Notes: generated from the sequence alone by a model not told the origin. DNA of 64,000 nt from Sipunculus nudus (GCA_026874595.1 CM049313.1:49339659-49403658), one strand, 5' to 3'; positions 45,291-56,944 are shown, numbered from the stretch's first letter. Translations and numbers: made by a program.

Positions 45291-47290
45291 CCATCCAAGG
45301 TGGGTGAATTCCTCCTTGTCCTTGTAATAGTAATTACAATTAACTGTATAATCCATATAAATTATATATTATAATAAAATAAATTAGACAATCCATATAA
45401 TATAAAGTTTTGCCTGTTTATAACTTTTATATCAGACTGGATGAGTGCGTGGCAGGATACAGACCTTTGTAAGAAGCTCACACCTGTCAGCTGTATAGAT
45501 TCCGCCTTGTGTGTACCTACTGAAATTGTACTAAAAGTCCCTTTTTCATCGGTACACTTGATAAACTTGATAAATTCGCTGAATACTGCACTTTTAAATG
45601 AAAGTGTCATATGCTGGGGTAGGTTTTATATTAATATTTAATATCTGACTTCCTCTGTTTGAAATCCCTTTATTTGCATGCTAATGAATGTATTTACTGC
45701 TTTGCTGACGTAAGGGATGAAAAGAACTTAGGTACCCTGTCTGGTATCAGTGGGAGCTTCATATATCAGTAAAGAATATGTAAGGTTTTCGAAAATCTAC
45801 AAACATGATATGAAAATTTACCATCAACTTAACATTCATGTAAATCTTGATAAGTGCAAAAAAATCAAATATTTCTGCTGAAATTTAATTTAAATGTCTA
45901 GTAAAAAGTATTTTAATACCATGTCTGTTTAAAAAGAAAGACTTTAATTTATAATGAATTTAGAGTACATACGTGCATGACAAGATACGCGCTTATGTAG
46001 AAGCTCACACCTGTGTGCTGTATGGATTTTAAGCTTCTTTTGCCATGAAGTGATGTCTTTCAGACTGTATGTTGGCAAGAAAACAGAATCCACACACATC
46101 AGAGGTGCGCAATATGTAGCTGTATGCTGCCTTTTTACTATGGTGATAAATGCATGAAATAACACTCATCAGAATACTAATTTTGTGATATGGTGACGAT
46201 GCAATCTTTAGACAGCATGATCGTAGGAAAGAACCGACACGTGTCAGTAAAGTATCACTGCCATTTGCTGTGATGCAATTTTTGTGATAAAAAACTTGTT
46301 CCTTTTCCAACGAGTTGCCATTAAAATTCAGTTTGCATAAATGGTTGGTGTAAAAAAAAATACTTTCATTTGCTGACATCATGCACATTTGTAGATTCAT
46401 GTAGTACATGCATATTTTGTTATATTGAAATATTCACCACATGTATGAGTCGGTGCTGCCAGGTACAAGCTAGCTGATCATTCATGGATGGATGCTAAGA
46501 AAATAGTACAGGAAGATGGAAGATAGAAAGTCTAATTCACAAAACAAAGTTGAAAAGTATTATGCACCCTCAGGTTTCAGACATGCATTCTTTCTTCATT
46601 AACTGGTTTACCTAAAAATTCAGTACAAAGTTTGGTTTGTATTTTTATCGACTTGATTGGTGATTGTAACTTTGCTGTGCTTTCAGCTTCTGAGCTCTGG
46701 CAACCTTTGTACTTTCCCTTTATGTCAGTTATATGCCCAAATGCAGAATGCTTGGGAAACTTGTATTTCATACCATTCGCTTCATCAAGGGAACATATAT
46801 TAATGAGGAAAGACTACTTCTGAATATTTTTACTGAACAGAACAGTTTATTACATTATTTTTTTGTAATATTGCCAGCAAATTTTATAACCTTTCCTGAA
46901 TATTTTCTTATATATTTTGCAAGACAAGAGCGTTTTTCTTCTAGTAAAACGCCAACCATTCCAACTTACTATCGCTTCTTTTTATCTTATGTGCAAAGTG
47001 CAGTCCGACCTACAATCTTGCATTCTGTGCACATGAAGATAAATTATTTCAATAAATGAAGCAAATACTAACTATTTCTAATTATCATTATATTTATTAA
47101 AAGTGTGCATAATGTAAGCAAACAAAGTATTTTAAGACATCACTTGGAAATGCAAAGTTAGCTTATTGGTAAGGAAAATAAAACAGATTATCAATGTAGA
47201 AGGTAAACGGCAAACTGCACAAGTATCTACAAGTGTCCAGATTCTGTCATGCACCATCACCACAGTACAACGATAGCATATATTGGGTTA

Positions 47291-47402
47291 GAACGTTGCC
47301 TCATGGTTAAGGACGTGTTTGTAGATCCCCGGTTCGGACCCCGTCAATGTCGCAATGGCATAATGGAATGTCTTCACGATAGGTTATGACTTCTTTCTAA
47401 CA
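47291..47402 (+). repeat. tRNA-derived SINE family B, copy 1
   Basis: CTCATGGTTAAGGACGTG (A-box-like), CCCGGTTCGGACCCC (B-box-like), then GTCGCAATGGCATAATGG and GATAGGTTATGAC. The same order is seen at 57,628-57,772. Confidence 0.6.
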
Positions 47403-47659
47403 ACATACCATCTTTATCATACGGATAAATTCATTCTCATTCAGTAGAAAGTGATACAAACAGGCCTAAGTCTATCACTTTAAAAGAAAGAGTAGCATAC
47501 AGCATAATGTGGTGAGCGCTAAATATGTACTGATTCTTTCTTCATGCAAGCAAAGAGTCTTTAAGCTGCAAGCTTCAAGGCAAAAGAGCCACAACTTATA
47601 AACAAATAAAATTTATTTTACATTGATTGTACTACTTGTTATAATAACTACAAGGCACT

Positions 47660-47825
47660 TTCCGTGGCTCGGATGGCGAAGTGATGGATGGAATCAGAAG
47701 ACACGAAGAGAACAACCGATTCTGTATGGACCACAACAATCCACTCTCATAGCAACATCGGGGACAGAGACTTGGTCGCCAGTGAAGAGAGCCGAGCGTT
47801 TTACCAATCGACCGTCTTTTTCATT
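47660..47825 (-). repeat. tRNA-like SINE piece
   Basis: On the minus strand CGGTCGATTGGTAAAACGCT then CGGC begins near 47,814 as an A box, followed by CTTCACTGGCGACCAAG and CCCCGATGTTGCTATG. It is related to 45,205-45,290. Confidence 0.45.
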
Positions 47826-47960
47826 ACATTGAAAGAGATATTGTGTTCAAATACTTAAAATTAACAGATATATTAAATTTCGGCAGGGTAATCAACAAAA
47901 ACGTTTTACCGTTAGATGTGCTGGTAACAAAGGTTAATTTTGGCACAATTTCAATAGCAA

Positions 47961-48276
47961 CAAAATCAGACTTCATTTACACATGCATGATACAGACCTG
48001 GAACCCTTATAAATAATTTTTTTTCGATCCTAATAACAAGGACAGTGTAATTGTAATGCATTCCAGGACAAATTTAACCGACTATATTGGAATGTTTTGT
48101 TTTTTTAGGCCATCTTGGCCGCCATCTTTGAGTTTTAGCAAGATATTGTGAATTCCGCTCGGCCCCTTATCTGATCATATAGAGTGTGGTCCGGAATATC
48201 ATTATGCCAAGTTTCATTCTTCTTTCCAGGTTTTCATTTCAATTCTTCTCAATATGCAGCAGTACTGTTGGACTAA
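47961..48276 (-). repeat. Inverted repeat arm B
   Basis: Reverse-complement partner of 44,391-44,694. Its core GGCCATCTTGGCCGCCATCTT (48,113-48,132) is the diverged counterpart of the YY1-like palindrome. Confidence 0.7.
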
Positions 48277-48334
48277 TGGGAATATTACAAAATTCATAAT
48301 AAAAACCAGCTAATGAGTATCTGGAGAGGGTTGG

Positions 48335-48586
48335 AATCTTAAAAATTGATTTTTCAGTCCAAAAACCATAATATTACAGTACTTTCAATGCTTTCTCGGG
48401 ACATTTTAACTCAAATTATTGACATTTTCTAATTTGGCGGCCATCTTGGCCGCTATCTTGGATTTTAGCCAAGATAATTTATTTTCAGTTTGGCCCTTTA
48501 TCTGAAATTCATCAATAAACTCCAAAGAATATCTTTGCCAACTTTCATGCTTCTTTCATAAATGGGAGCTTAACCGCTGGACTATA
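48335..48586 (-). repeat. Third copy (C) of the same repeat, tandem to arm B
   Basis: Same orientation as arm B: GGACTGAAAAATCAATTTTT, GGCGGCCATCTTGGCCGC (48,436-48,453), TTGGATTTTAGCCAAGAT, GCCAACTTTCATGCTTC and GCTGGACTAT in reverse order on the plus strand. Arms B and C lie about 310 bp apart. Confidence 0.7.
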
Positions 48587-48697
48587 AAGATATATAGATC
48601 GAGTGAAGTGTTTATCGTATTGTATAGGCCTCTTTTTGTCTGATGATAATTTTTAATAATAAGTGACGTGGTGCATGGCATGATGTTACTTGGGGGT

Positions 48698-48710
48698 GGG
48701 GGGGGGGGGG
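48698..48710. repeat. Oligo(G) tract
   Basis: Thirteen G. Confidence 0.95.
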
Positions 48711-48740
48711 TACGGGAGGTACGGGTTGGAGTCTTGCACA

Positions 48741-49145
48741 CACCAACTCATCCACTAAGCTTCGGCCTTTTGAAATTAGTTCGGAAAAGTCAATACAAAA
48801 GGCCTCACTCACACCTCCTGGGGGGTCTTCCGGGGCTGTCCTAAAACACTGACCGGACCGGAACATGGAACGCGGTACAGGGGCCTAATTTACGGAACGG
48901 AATGAAACCAAGACATAAAAAGTGTCATAACATTTAAATGGGTGAAGGTTTCATGACATAATTTATAGTAATTAACATATTTCAACAAATGTGATTTGTT
49001 ATTTATTTTTTATTTTAGCCCCTGTTCCGCGTTCCGTGTTTTAGGGCAGCCCCGGAAGACCCCCCAGGAGGTGTGAGTGAGGCCTTTTGTTTAGACTTTG
49101 CCGAACTGATTTCAATAAGCCGAAGAGTAGTGAATGACACCAACT
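48741..49145. repeat. Foldback repeat with arms of about 130-145 bp
   Basis: 48,741-48,885 and 49,016-49,145 are inverted copies. Both contain CCTCCTGGGGGGTCTTCCGG or its complement, CACTCACACC, GGCCT and CGGAAC(G)CGG-type sequence. They are about 85-90% alike, with a 15-bp insertion in the left arm near 48,849-48,864. The loop is about 130 bp and AT-rich. Both arms keep the same short open frame (EDPPGGVSEAFC then DF, ELIS), with amino-acid changes. Could be a MITE with long TIRs or an inverted duplication of a gene fragment. Confidence 0.75.
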
Positions 49146-50443
49146 GTGAAAAGGCTCGAGGGCCGCTAGGCCTTCGCGAGAGCAATGGACAGCTTTTCGG
49201 GACTGCGCGACGGTATTATGACGTCATTGTCACAATATTCTTCCAACGTGCTCGCGTGACCATGACGACGAGACCATGTCAGTTTCTCTCTATAACCCAT
49301 GAACGTGAGAATTACCTTTGAATTCGGATGGACCTTGATCCAGACTCACATTTAAATACGACCGAATGGACCCAAAATTGTATTTTATCCATGGCTAATT
49401 CTTCCACAAAATTTCATCTAGATTTCCTCAGAACTTTCGAAGATCTGCCTCAGACACAACCACACACATGTACACGATCGATCGTATGTCTCCCTGGCAC
49501 CTTGCTTGGCGGAGGTATTGAGTAAATATTTTGGTTATATGAAATTCATTTTTACATTTTTTTCAAACTCAATTTTTCATTTTAAAACCTGATCCATCAC
49601 AACTCTTTATCAACTTTCAGTTTGATAAAAGATTAAGGTTAGCTTTATTTGAATAAAGTGAGTTTAATCCTGAACAAAGTTAGGTTTTAATTCAATGTTA
49701 AAAAATTCATGAATAAATTAGGGTAGTTTGTCCCAAGCGGCATTTACAAGACACTCCCCCCCCCCCCCCCCCCCCCCAACGAAACAAGGATCATGGATGA
49801 TTGTGATGGATGGTTATCTGAGGATCAACAATTAATGGATGTTTTGATATTGCTTTGATTATTTTGAACTTAATTAGCCCAACGAGGCCGCTGTTGACGT
49901 GTGGTTTTTTGATAAAATACTTCTGTATTCCAAGCAAGTAATTATCTTTTTTGACCTTATTAAAGCAAAGGAATGATAAATTAGGACGACTCGAGAGAGA
50001 GCTGTTTCGGAAATTATGCGTAACATATTTATTTGAACGCTGCAAAGTTTAATGGTGATCAATTGAAGGTTCGTCTGTCAGTGTGTCATGCAATATACAT
50101 CATTCACAGTCAAAAGAAGCACCTATCTCTCAGGGGGGGGGGGGGGGGGGGCAACGAATCTCAACCTGTAATTTCTCATTATGGTTATCCCTGCCAGGAA
50201 TTTAAGTGTTAAGTCAATAACAGAGGCTTTATAAAAGTATTCATATAACACCTTGCATATTAAATATAACAGAATTATATAAAAAAATAAGTCTAAAGCC
50301 ACGTGAACACTTCCAGGGTTGCGGAAGCGGATCCAGACAGAGAAATAGGACCACCTGCCTTCGTTAATTCGGTTCTCCGGCGGTGCGCGCCTGCGGATAC
50401 GTTTTTGCAAACCGGATCATGTGGTAAATGCCCCGACAATTTT
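49146..50443. other. No recognisable gene; contains oligo(C), oligo(G) and a CRE-like palindrome
   Basis: ATGACGTCAT (49,218-49,227) is a perfect CRE-type palindrome in a locally CpG-rich stretch. 22 C at 49,756-49,777 and 19 G at 50,133-50,151. Frames of up to 95 codons show no motif. Confidence 0.45.
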
Positions 50444-50559
50444 GAGGAGGCAGAGAATGAGAAGCCTGCACTTATAAAAAAAATTATATACATTTATATA
50501 TACACATATACATATGTATAATTCTTTATCAGTGCGGGTATAACATTCTCTGCCTCCTC
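50444..50559. repeat. Hairpin-forming inverted repeat
   Basis: GAGGAGGCAGAGAATG (50,444-50,459) pairs perfectly with CATTCTCTGCCTCCTC (50,544-50,559). Inside, GCACTTATAAA...ATTATA pairs loosely with TATAATTCTTTATCAGTGC, so the stem may reach about 40 bp around an ATATACA loop. Confidence 0.85.
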
Positions 50560-52895
50560 GAGATCGATCGATCGAGAGCATTAATGTTTATTTAGCCCTC
50601 TTTACCCTTTACTAACTTACCCTCTTAACTAAATTTATGCTTAACCACACAAGTGTATTAAGAGACCCCATGGAGTGCATTGTGGGGAAAAGGATTTAGT
50701 CACAGTCATTAACAAGCAGAGACAACCAAGCAAACGAATTCCAAATCTCACTATATTATCATATAACATAATTGCCTATGAAAAATTATATTACAATAAA
50801 TTTTACAGAAAATAAGCCCAATTCCTGTAGGAAAATTTTTTATATATTTTTCCACAGAAAACATGAGGTTGTGTGATTTGTTAAAAAAAAACTATTGGCA
50901 CGTCTATGAGCACTGTCAACTTGGCAGTGACGTTACACACTGGGAAATCCCCTGTGACTAAAATTCTAGATCTACTTAAGAGCACAGTATTTCTGTCACT
51001 GTCGGGCCAAAAATTTCAACAGAGACCTAAAACAACATGCATTAGTAGATTTGAGTTGTTGACAACATTCATTCCATGATATCACATGTGTACCTGCCAA
51101 TCAAATCAGGACAGTCTGGGATCTGGATGAAATCCTCCGTTCACACAACAAACGCACGTGGAATATGTTTACTTAACCTTCACTCACACTCAACATTTTT
51201 AACCTCATTTACTATAAAAACATTCTATAATGACACTAAATGGCTATTAGAATCTCTAAAATTACATAAATTAGAGCCCTATAACTCATTATCATTTGTG
51301 ATTTACCTAACTGAGGCCACTGTGAAAATGACGATACCAGTGTCCTATATCGCAAAAACTATCATCCTTCCCTACATGTGAAGCATTCTTATGTGTTCCT
51401 TACTGATACCTGATATACATGAGATGTCATTTATAACCAAATGGTATGGGAGACATACCTTTGGTGGACCAGATATGTCAAATAAGCAAAAAAAAAAAAA
51501 AAAAACATGGTTTTCCAAGTATTTGTGTTATCTGGCCCTTTCTGGCAAGAGCAAACTTATATTCTAATTTTAAGTTGGCTGAAGTGCTCTAGACATTTTA
51601 TGTCATCGTTACCTGATAGCTGGAAACAGAAGAGGCCACAGTCTGTCATATGCATAATGACCTGATGCCTTGTACACAATTATGCTGACTGGTGCCTGAC
51701 AGCCAAAGGATTCTTACTCAGTTGTTATGGGCCTTCACTCAGCATCTAGTGACTGGAATTTTAAACCTGAAAAGACATAAACATACATATAAAAAAAATG
51801 TGGCAGTTGTGTTTTAATCCATAAAATGAAAATAAAAATATATGCATGTAAATGAATAAAATATCAAAACATGGGATATTAAGTTAACATTATGAATAGT
51901 TTTTATATTAAATTACAACATAAATGTATATCTTATGTGCTGGAAACTGATTTTACATAGACAACATAGATACTTGTGATATAAATTGATAAATTCCATG
52001 TTCCATGCATGAAACTAAAAGAGTGGATTAAGAACAGGGAAATTGCGCCCCCCCCCGGCCACCGAGTAAACTAGAACACTTTGATCAAAATTAGCTTTGG
52101 AATTAAAATTCTGTCTAATTAAAAGGCATATATACCATTACAGTTTAAATTTTTCACCTGGAAAAAATCTCACTGGCAATGTTGCGGAAAAAAACAAATC
52201 GCTAATTAAATGCCACTATTATGAATTTTTTGCAGAGCATGTCTGCTGCACTCAATAAGTTTTGGTAAACAACATATAGTCATCACCTGAAGATGATGAT
52301 TCAGAAATAAATTATAAAAAAGTATTACCCCCTGAAAAAGAGTATGAATTAAGTATAAAAAGAAGTCTTGCCTGAAAAATCAGACAGTGTCATGTGGCAA
52401 AACATCTTGTGACACGCCCCTTCCCCGGGACAATTATCTCTAGCAACCATAATAATTTAATAAGAATCGCCCCACTCATCCCCACGTAATGATTAATGAC
52501 GTATGATGACGGACCACTTCTATCACACAGCAAGAATCAGCTTGCATACAGATTACTTTTGCACGGATGATTGCAGAGAAAACACAGAATGACAGATATC
52601 AACAATTTATCATTTGTCCATTCATCCATACTACCCTGTTTCCTCATTTCCTCAGTATTTCCTTTAATTTATCAAACTAATTTCTAAAATTCTAAAATTC
52701 TTTATTTATTTCTATTACCACGTTATTCATTGACACACGCAATTATCTTCGCTCAATCACTTGGTAATATCATTGTTAATGAAACAAACTAGGATAAATC
52801 TGTTAATGAGCTGTGCTCCTGTCAGTCCCAGGCTATCTCTACCATGACGTTAATTGCACTAATCAAAATATCAATAAATATTAACAACAAAACCC
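50560..52895. other. No recognisable gene
   Basis: AT-rich DNA. A 101-codon plus-strand frame at 51,076-51,381 has no recognisable motif. A 9-C tract lies at 52,048-52,056. Confidence 0.4.
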
Positions 52896-52899
52896 CCTC

Positions 52900-52963
<64 letters not shown>

Positions 52964-52992
52964 AATATATATATATATACACACAAACACAA

Positions 52993-53024
<32 letters not shown>

Positions 53025-53070
53025 TAATATATATATTTATATATATTATGTATTTTATGTATATATTTAT
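52896..53070. repeat. (TA)n-rich microsatellite block
   Basis: Long TA runs with TAAA, TACACACAAACACAAA and TATTAA interruptions. Apparent open frames rich in I and Y here are artefacts of the repeat. Confidence 0.95.
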
Positions 53071-53566
53071 ATGCTTCCAACTGGTGGTCAAGGCAGTTTC
53101 ATAAATCTAGCCTTCGAAATAATGTCCCGTTATGCAGTAATAACACAATATAACGAACATCTCTTAAATATGAACGAAAAGACAAAAATTAATGCGACAA
53201 TAAATGGCGGGCCGAACAGCAGAAATGAGCAAGAGGGTGCATTCACGTGCCTCTTGGCAAGGTTACGTAATACCGACTCGCTTCATTGCACAAAGAAGTC
53301 CGTTACATGTTTCCACCCATTATTCCATTAATAACCAGTAATATTTATATTCACATATGAAGCCATGCTGGTTCTTAAATGGAGCGCCCCCTGTGCCAGT
53401 GTAAGAGACTAAACGTGTCGCTTGCTCTGCTGTCCGACCGACTGTGCCAACCCTTAAGTAGGGTCCCCAACGGACAGATTGACAGACGGACGGACAGATA
53501 GATAGACACTTGGGCAATCAATGTTGTTTTTATATATGTTTTTATATATATATCATGCTCACCATA
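53071..53566. other. No recognisable gene
   Basis: GACAGACGGACGGACAGATAGATAGAC (about 53,480-53,506) is a short (GACA/GATA) simple repeat. No gene seen. Confidence 0.4.
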
Positions 53567-53706
53567 TATTACGTTAACCTTTTGCTCAGAGGAAAAAATT
53601 AGGCCGATTACTAGATTCGACCAATGTCTGGCGTTACAACCGCTTCTCTTTAAAAGCAAGATTCACCAGCGAGTTAGTTCAGTCTGTTATATTATTCTGC
53701 GTCCGT

Positions 53707-53710
<4 letters not shown>
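53567..53710 (-). mobile_element. Diverged solo LTR of the 19.3-kb TRIM family
   Basis: Runs TATTACG...AGGAAAAAATTAGGCCGATT...ACAACCGCTTCTCTTTAAAAG...AAGATTCACCAGCGAG...GTCCGTAACA, in the same order as the TRIM LTRs. 144 bp against 147-155. It ends directly at a (TA)n run, so no target duplication can be read. The minus strand keeps a B-box-like GGTCGAATC. Confidence 0.7.
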
Positions 53711-53766
<56 letters not shown>

Positions 53767-53786
53767 GTGTGTGTGTGTGTGTGTGC
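53711..53786. repeat. (TA)n(TG)n microsatellite
   Basis: A TA run followed by a TG run, immediately after the solo LTR. Confidence 0.95.
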
Positions 53787-54310
53787 ATTCAGTCATTCAA
53801 CATTTACACGGGTACACGAAAACAGGAAAGGCTTGTAAACCACATGATATTATAAAGCTAATGATGTAAGTTATTTTCCGTGTTAAACCTGTATCTTTGT
53901 TTTGCATACAGACATTTGTACCCCGTTAAACCATAGCATATGACTGGCTTCCCAGTAAAGGATGGCGAATGTGATATAGAATGTTAGCGGCTGAAAAATC
54001 ACCTGTCACACACGTAGGTGTTTAATCGATTAGACCGAGGCGAGGTTGTTGCCTGTGTAGTCATCTGTGATTGGTTTAAAGATTGCAGGATCTATCCAAT
54101 CGGGTTTGAGAATCTGATCATGTGAGATCAATAAACACTATTGGAGAACCCAGCGTTGATGTCTGGTATCTACACGGGCGTTGAGCAGCCCTTATAACTG
54201 CAACAGCCGCAAGAATTCTCTAGTTTGCTAGAAACACTAGCTGGAGGAAAGATCTGTCCCGGTGGAGTGACGCCAAAACTTGCTTGTGCTGTTATAATAG
54301 CTACTCCGTG

Positions 54311-54979
54311 ATGTCAGCAGTGAAATATGAGCTTCAGTTAATCGAAGACACACAAACGCTAAACAAGAAGACATTTAAGAGACTTTTAGTTACTTCCACT
54401 GAGGAGAGTAAACAGCTATGGGTCCATAAGCTCAAGGCAATGCCTCCAAATTACCTGTTGGCTACAACGACCATGGCATACCACTTAGTCGACGAAGATA
54501 ACGTAAACTGTTCAGGAGATGCTACGACTACGTCCATGCCGGAACCATTGACAAAAGACATGGTATTTTCCGACGATAACTTATTCTCAGTGATTGTATA
54601 CTCCTTTTTGTTTGTGATCGCAGCATGCGGAAATCTGACTGTGTTTATAACACTGTTCAGGAATCGTCATCGTCGCTCAAGGGTTAATATGTTCATAATG
54701 CACCTTTGCATTGCGGACATGATCGTGGCTTTTATCATGCTTCCTCTTGAAATAGCATGGCATATCACGGTAGCGTGGAAAGCAGGCGACGTGGCTTGTC
54801 GGATTCTTATGTACTTTCGTGCATTCGGTTTCTACCTCTCTTCTTTTATTCTCATCACCATCAGTCTGGACCGTTACTTCGCTATTCTCCATCCGCTGAG
54901 CTTGAATGATGCTGACAAAAGAGGAAAACTCATGTTACTTCTGGCATGGCTTTTCAGCGTTGTTGCTACTATTCCACAG
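54311..54979 (+). CDS. GnRH/AKH/corazonin-receptor-like GPCR, first coding exon
   Basis: This is the start of a class A neuropeptide receptor. I favour the ATG at 54,473 (ACCATGG, ideal Kozak), giving 169 codons. In-frame ATGs at 54,311 and 54,440 are alternatives with an N-terminus up to 54 residues longer. From 54,473: an N-glycosylation site NCS at residue 12, TM1 about 37-62 with GN54, TM2 about 73-95 with D82, Cys109 at the top of TM3, TM3 about 110-132, DRY at 133-135 then ILHPL, and TM4 about 152-168 with W159. MLPLEIAWHITVAWKAGD before Cys109 matches the GnRHR/AKHR family. The exon ends in PQ with CAG|GTGAGA, phase 0. Vertebrate GnRH receptors have an intron at the same place after TM4. 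TM5-7 are not in the window. The ligand is unproven. Confidence 0.88.
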
Positions 54980-54985
54980 GTGAGA
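54980..54985 (+). other. Splice donor of the receptor exon
   Basis: CAG|GTGAGA, close to the metazoan consensus. The frame runs into TAA six codons later if it is not spliced. Confidence 0.85.
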
Positions 54986-56944
54986 AATGCATAAGATCCC
55001 ATTACACCTATACAAAATTGACAAAACAGGAAACATTAATTGACAACTCACTAAACGTTACTCACTTATTTAATATAAACTTTCCGAGCATTTTCGTATT
55101 AAAATGTGATATATTTGGTAGGATGTCGTCGCTATGCACGAGAACGTTCGTCGTCAATCATAAACCATAGCAGGCGTTGAAGCAAAGTACTGACTACACA
55201 CGACCGTTATCTCCGGTTGCTAGATATCATTACACCTTTATCACAACAGAAACTTACTCTGCGCTAGTCAATAACCAACATACATTTTCAAAGCATTTAT
55301 GTTAAAAAATACATAAGTCCCCAGTGAGTACAAAAACGTTCTTCGGCATTCATAACACATCGCAACATTGAAATAAAGTATTGAAGGGCGCAATAAGAAC
55401 ACATGGCAGTTTATACCTCTCGTTAGAAACATGAGATTCCGTTTGAACAACCCATCCTTCCAGTAAAAGCATTTAATATCACAAGAACAGCTCATAAAAG
55501 AAAACCCCTAAGGTAAGAAAGTCTTAGTTCACCGTATGGAATATTCTGATCTTGTATAACCAGTAACTTCGATGGTTAAATGTACACTATTTTGACGATC
55601 TGCAAGTGCTATGAATCTGACGAGTACGGCTTAATATTCATTGCTTGCAATTGTTTCAATAACAGTTAAACCATAGCATACAAAAAGAGTGTAAGAATAC
55701 TTTTTAACATGGTGTAACATCGTCTTTGCCGATTATTAGGGATTCTGAACATTTTATGTTGACATTTGCGGTGGAGGAAACTTATTTGCGGGAATCAGGA
55801 TTTGGTGCGTGTGCTTTTGAATCATACCATACCAGGCATAATAACTATACCTCCACCAGGTGGCGAGGTATATTAAGTTTGATTATTATCCTGGCAGAGG
55901 AGTCCATGTAGGCTCCAATACATTTCTAGTTATAAAACAGTGCCACCCTTAGATCCCAGTAAACGGCTGTCATTGACTTGTAGTGGAATGGCAGTGAATC
56001 TAGCAGGTACCCTGCTCGTGTCATGGCGCTACGTGATTTGTCAGTATATTTTTAAGGTTTTATCGACTTATTTGAAATATGGAATAATGAAAATAACAAA
56101 TAAAAGACAATATCAAGCTAAATTAAAATTAATCACATGATAAGTACATAAGCCATGAGTAAAGCAAATTTCGATAACTCGATATAGGTCGTTCTGACTG
56201 TAGCAAACAACGTTTCTGCTCTTGTTATTTTTATGACACTTTATATTTGAATATACTTCAGACTGAAAGTTTACAGTTCATAAAATTCGAAAAAAAAAAT
56301 TAATTTTAAAACTGAAGGAAACAAAGAAGATATATAAAAATGTTCATCGATATGTTCTTGCTTCTACATACATTTCAAGATTTTCAAACCTTTATAAATA
56401 CCTAACCTTTCACTTTGTAACAACTAATTAAAACAATATCGCTTATGAGAACACATCAAACTGTATCCATATGTATAGAAAATTAAATTTATTATAGAAA
56501 AAAAAATTGTATGAGATTATAAAGATTCTCAAACAGTTGTGATTTTGCGATTGCGATATTTTTTCGTGATGACCCGAGCGAAGACATTCAAGTTAGAGAG
56601 TCCTGGCAATCTCTGGAGTATGACTTGAAGGAAATTTGATTCAGTATTGAACTGATTGGTCAGAAGCTGCCGATCGAGGTTACCATGGTGACTTGTCCGT
56701 TGACATTGACATAAGCTAATGGACAAAAGTAGGATTGGAAGACGGTCCAAATGCCACGGTTCACGAAGGGATAACATTAGTGCATGTATGAGGGAATCAG
56801 GTTTCGTAATTGTTTTTTTTTTCCCGCTTCGATCACGAACCTGCGTCTGACACCCTAGCAATGACACAATCAAAATGTGAACTTGAGCACTTGATGAGCA
56901 TAATAAATCTCCCGCGAAACCTTTGTTAGTGGACCTCACCTATC
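54986..56944. other. Probable receptor intron; contains an old duplication
   Basis: No further receptor exon seen. About 54,998-55,220 and 55,228-55,420 are diverged duplicates: ATTACACCT, then CATTTT...TTAAAA, then GAACGTTC(G/T)TCG, CATAA and GAA(G/A)(C/T)AAAGTA in order. Minus-strand frames at 56,529-56,939 show no motif. Confidence 0.45.

Larger units (their letters stand above)
44695..47960. other. Spacer between inverted arms, with internal duplications
   Basis: No coding motif. AAAAGTGTCATTTGCTGG (44,801) recurs as GAAAGTGTCATATGCTGG (45,600). CTTTATTTGCATGCTAA occurs at about 44,911 and 45,668. GAAGCTCACACCTGT occurs at about 45,474 and 46,000. Thus pieces of this spacer are duplicated at several offsets. 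It also holds three tRNA-like SINE pieces listed separately. Confidence 0.45.

Noticed and set aside
52287-52304. Hammerhead-ribozyme-like CTGAAGA...GAAA core
   Set aside because: Stem II would have only three base pairs, and neither stem I nor stem III can form with the adjacent sequence.
52822-53104. Long I/Y-rich open frames on both strands
   Set aside because: They are translations of (TA)n repeats.
54677-54892. Minus-strand frame opposite the receptor exon
   Set aside because: It is the antisense shadow of the GPCR coding sequence.
56529-56939. 136-codon minus-strand frame in the receptor intron
   Set aside because: No recognisable motif or composition bias. Probably a chance frame.
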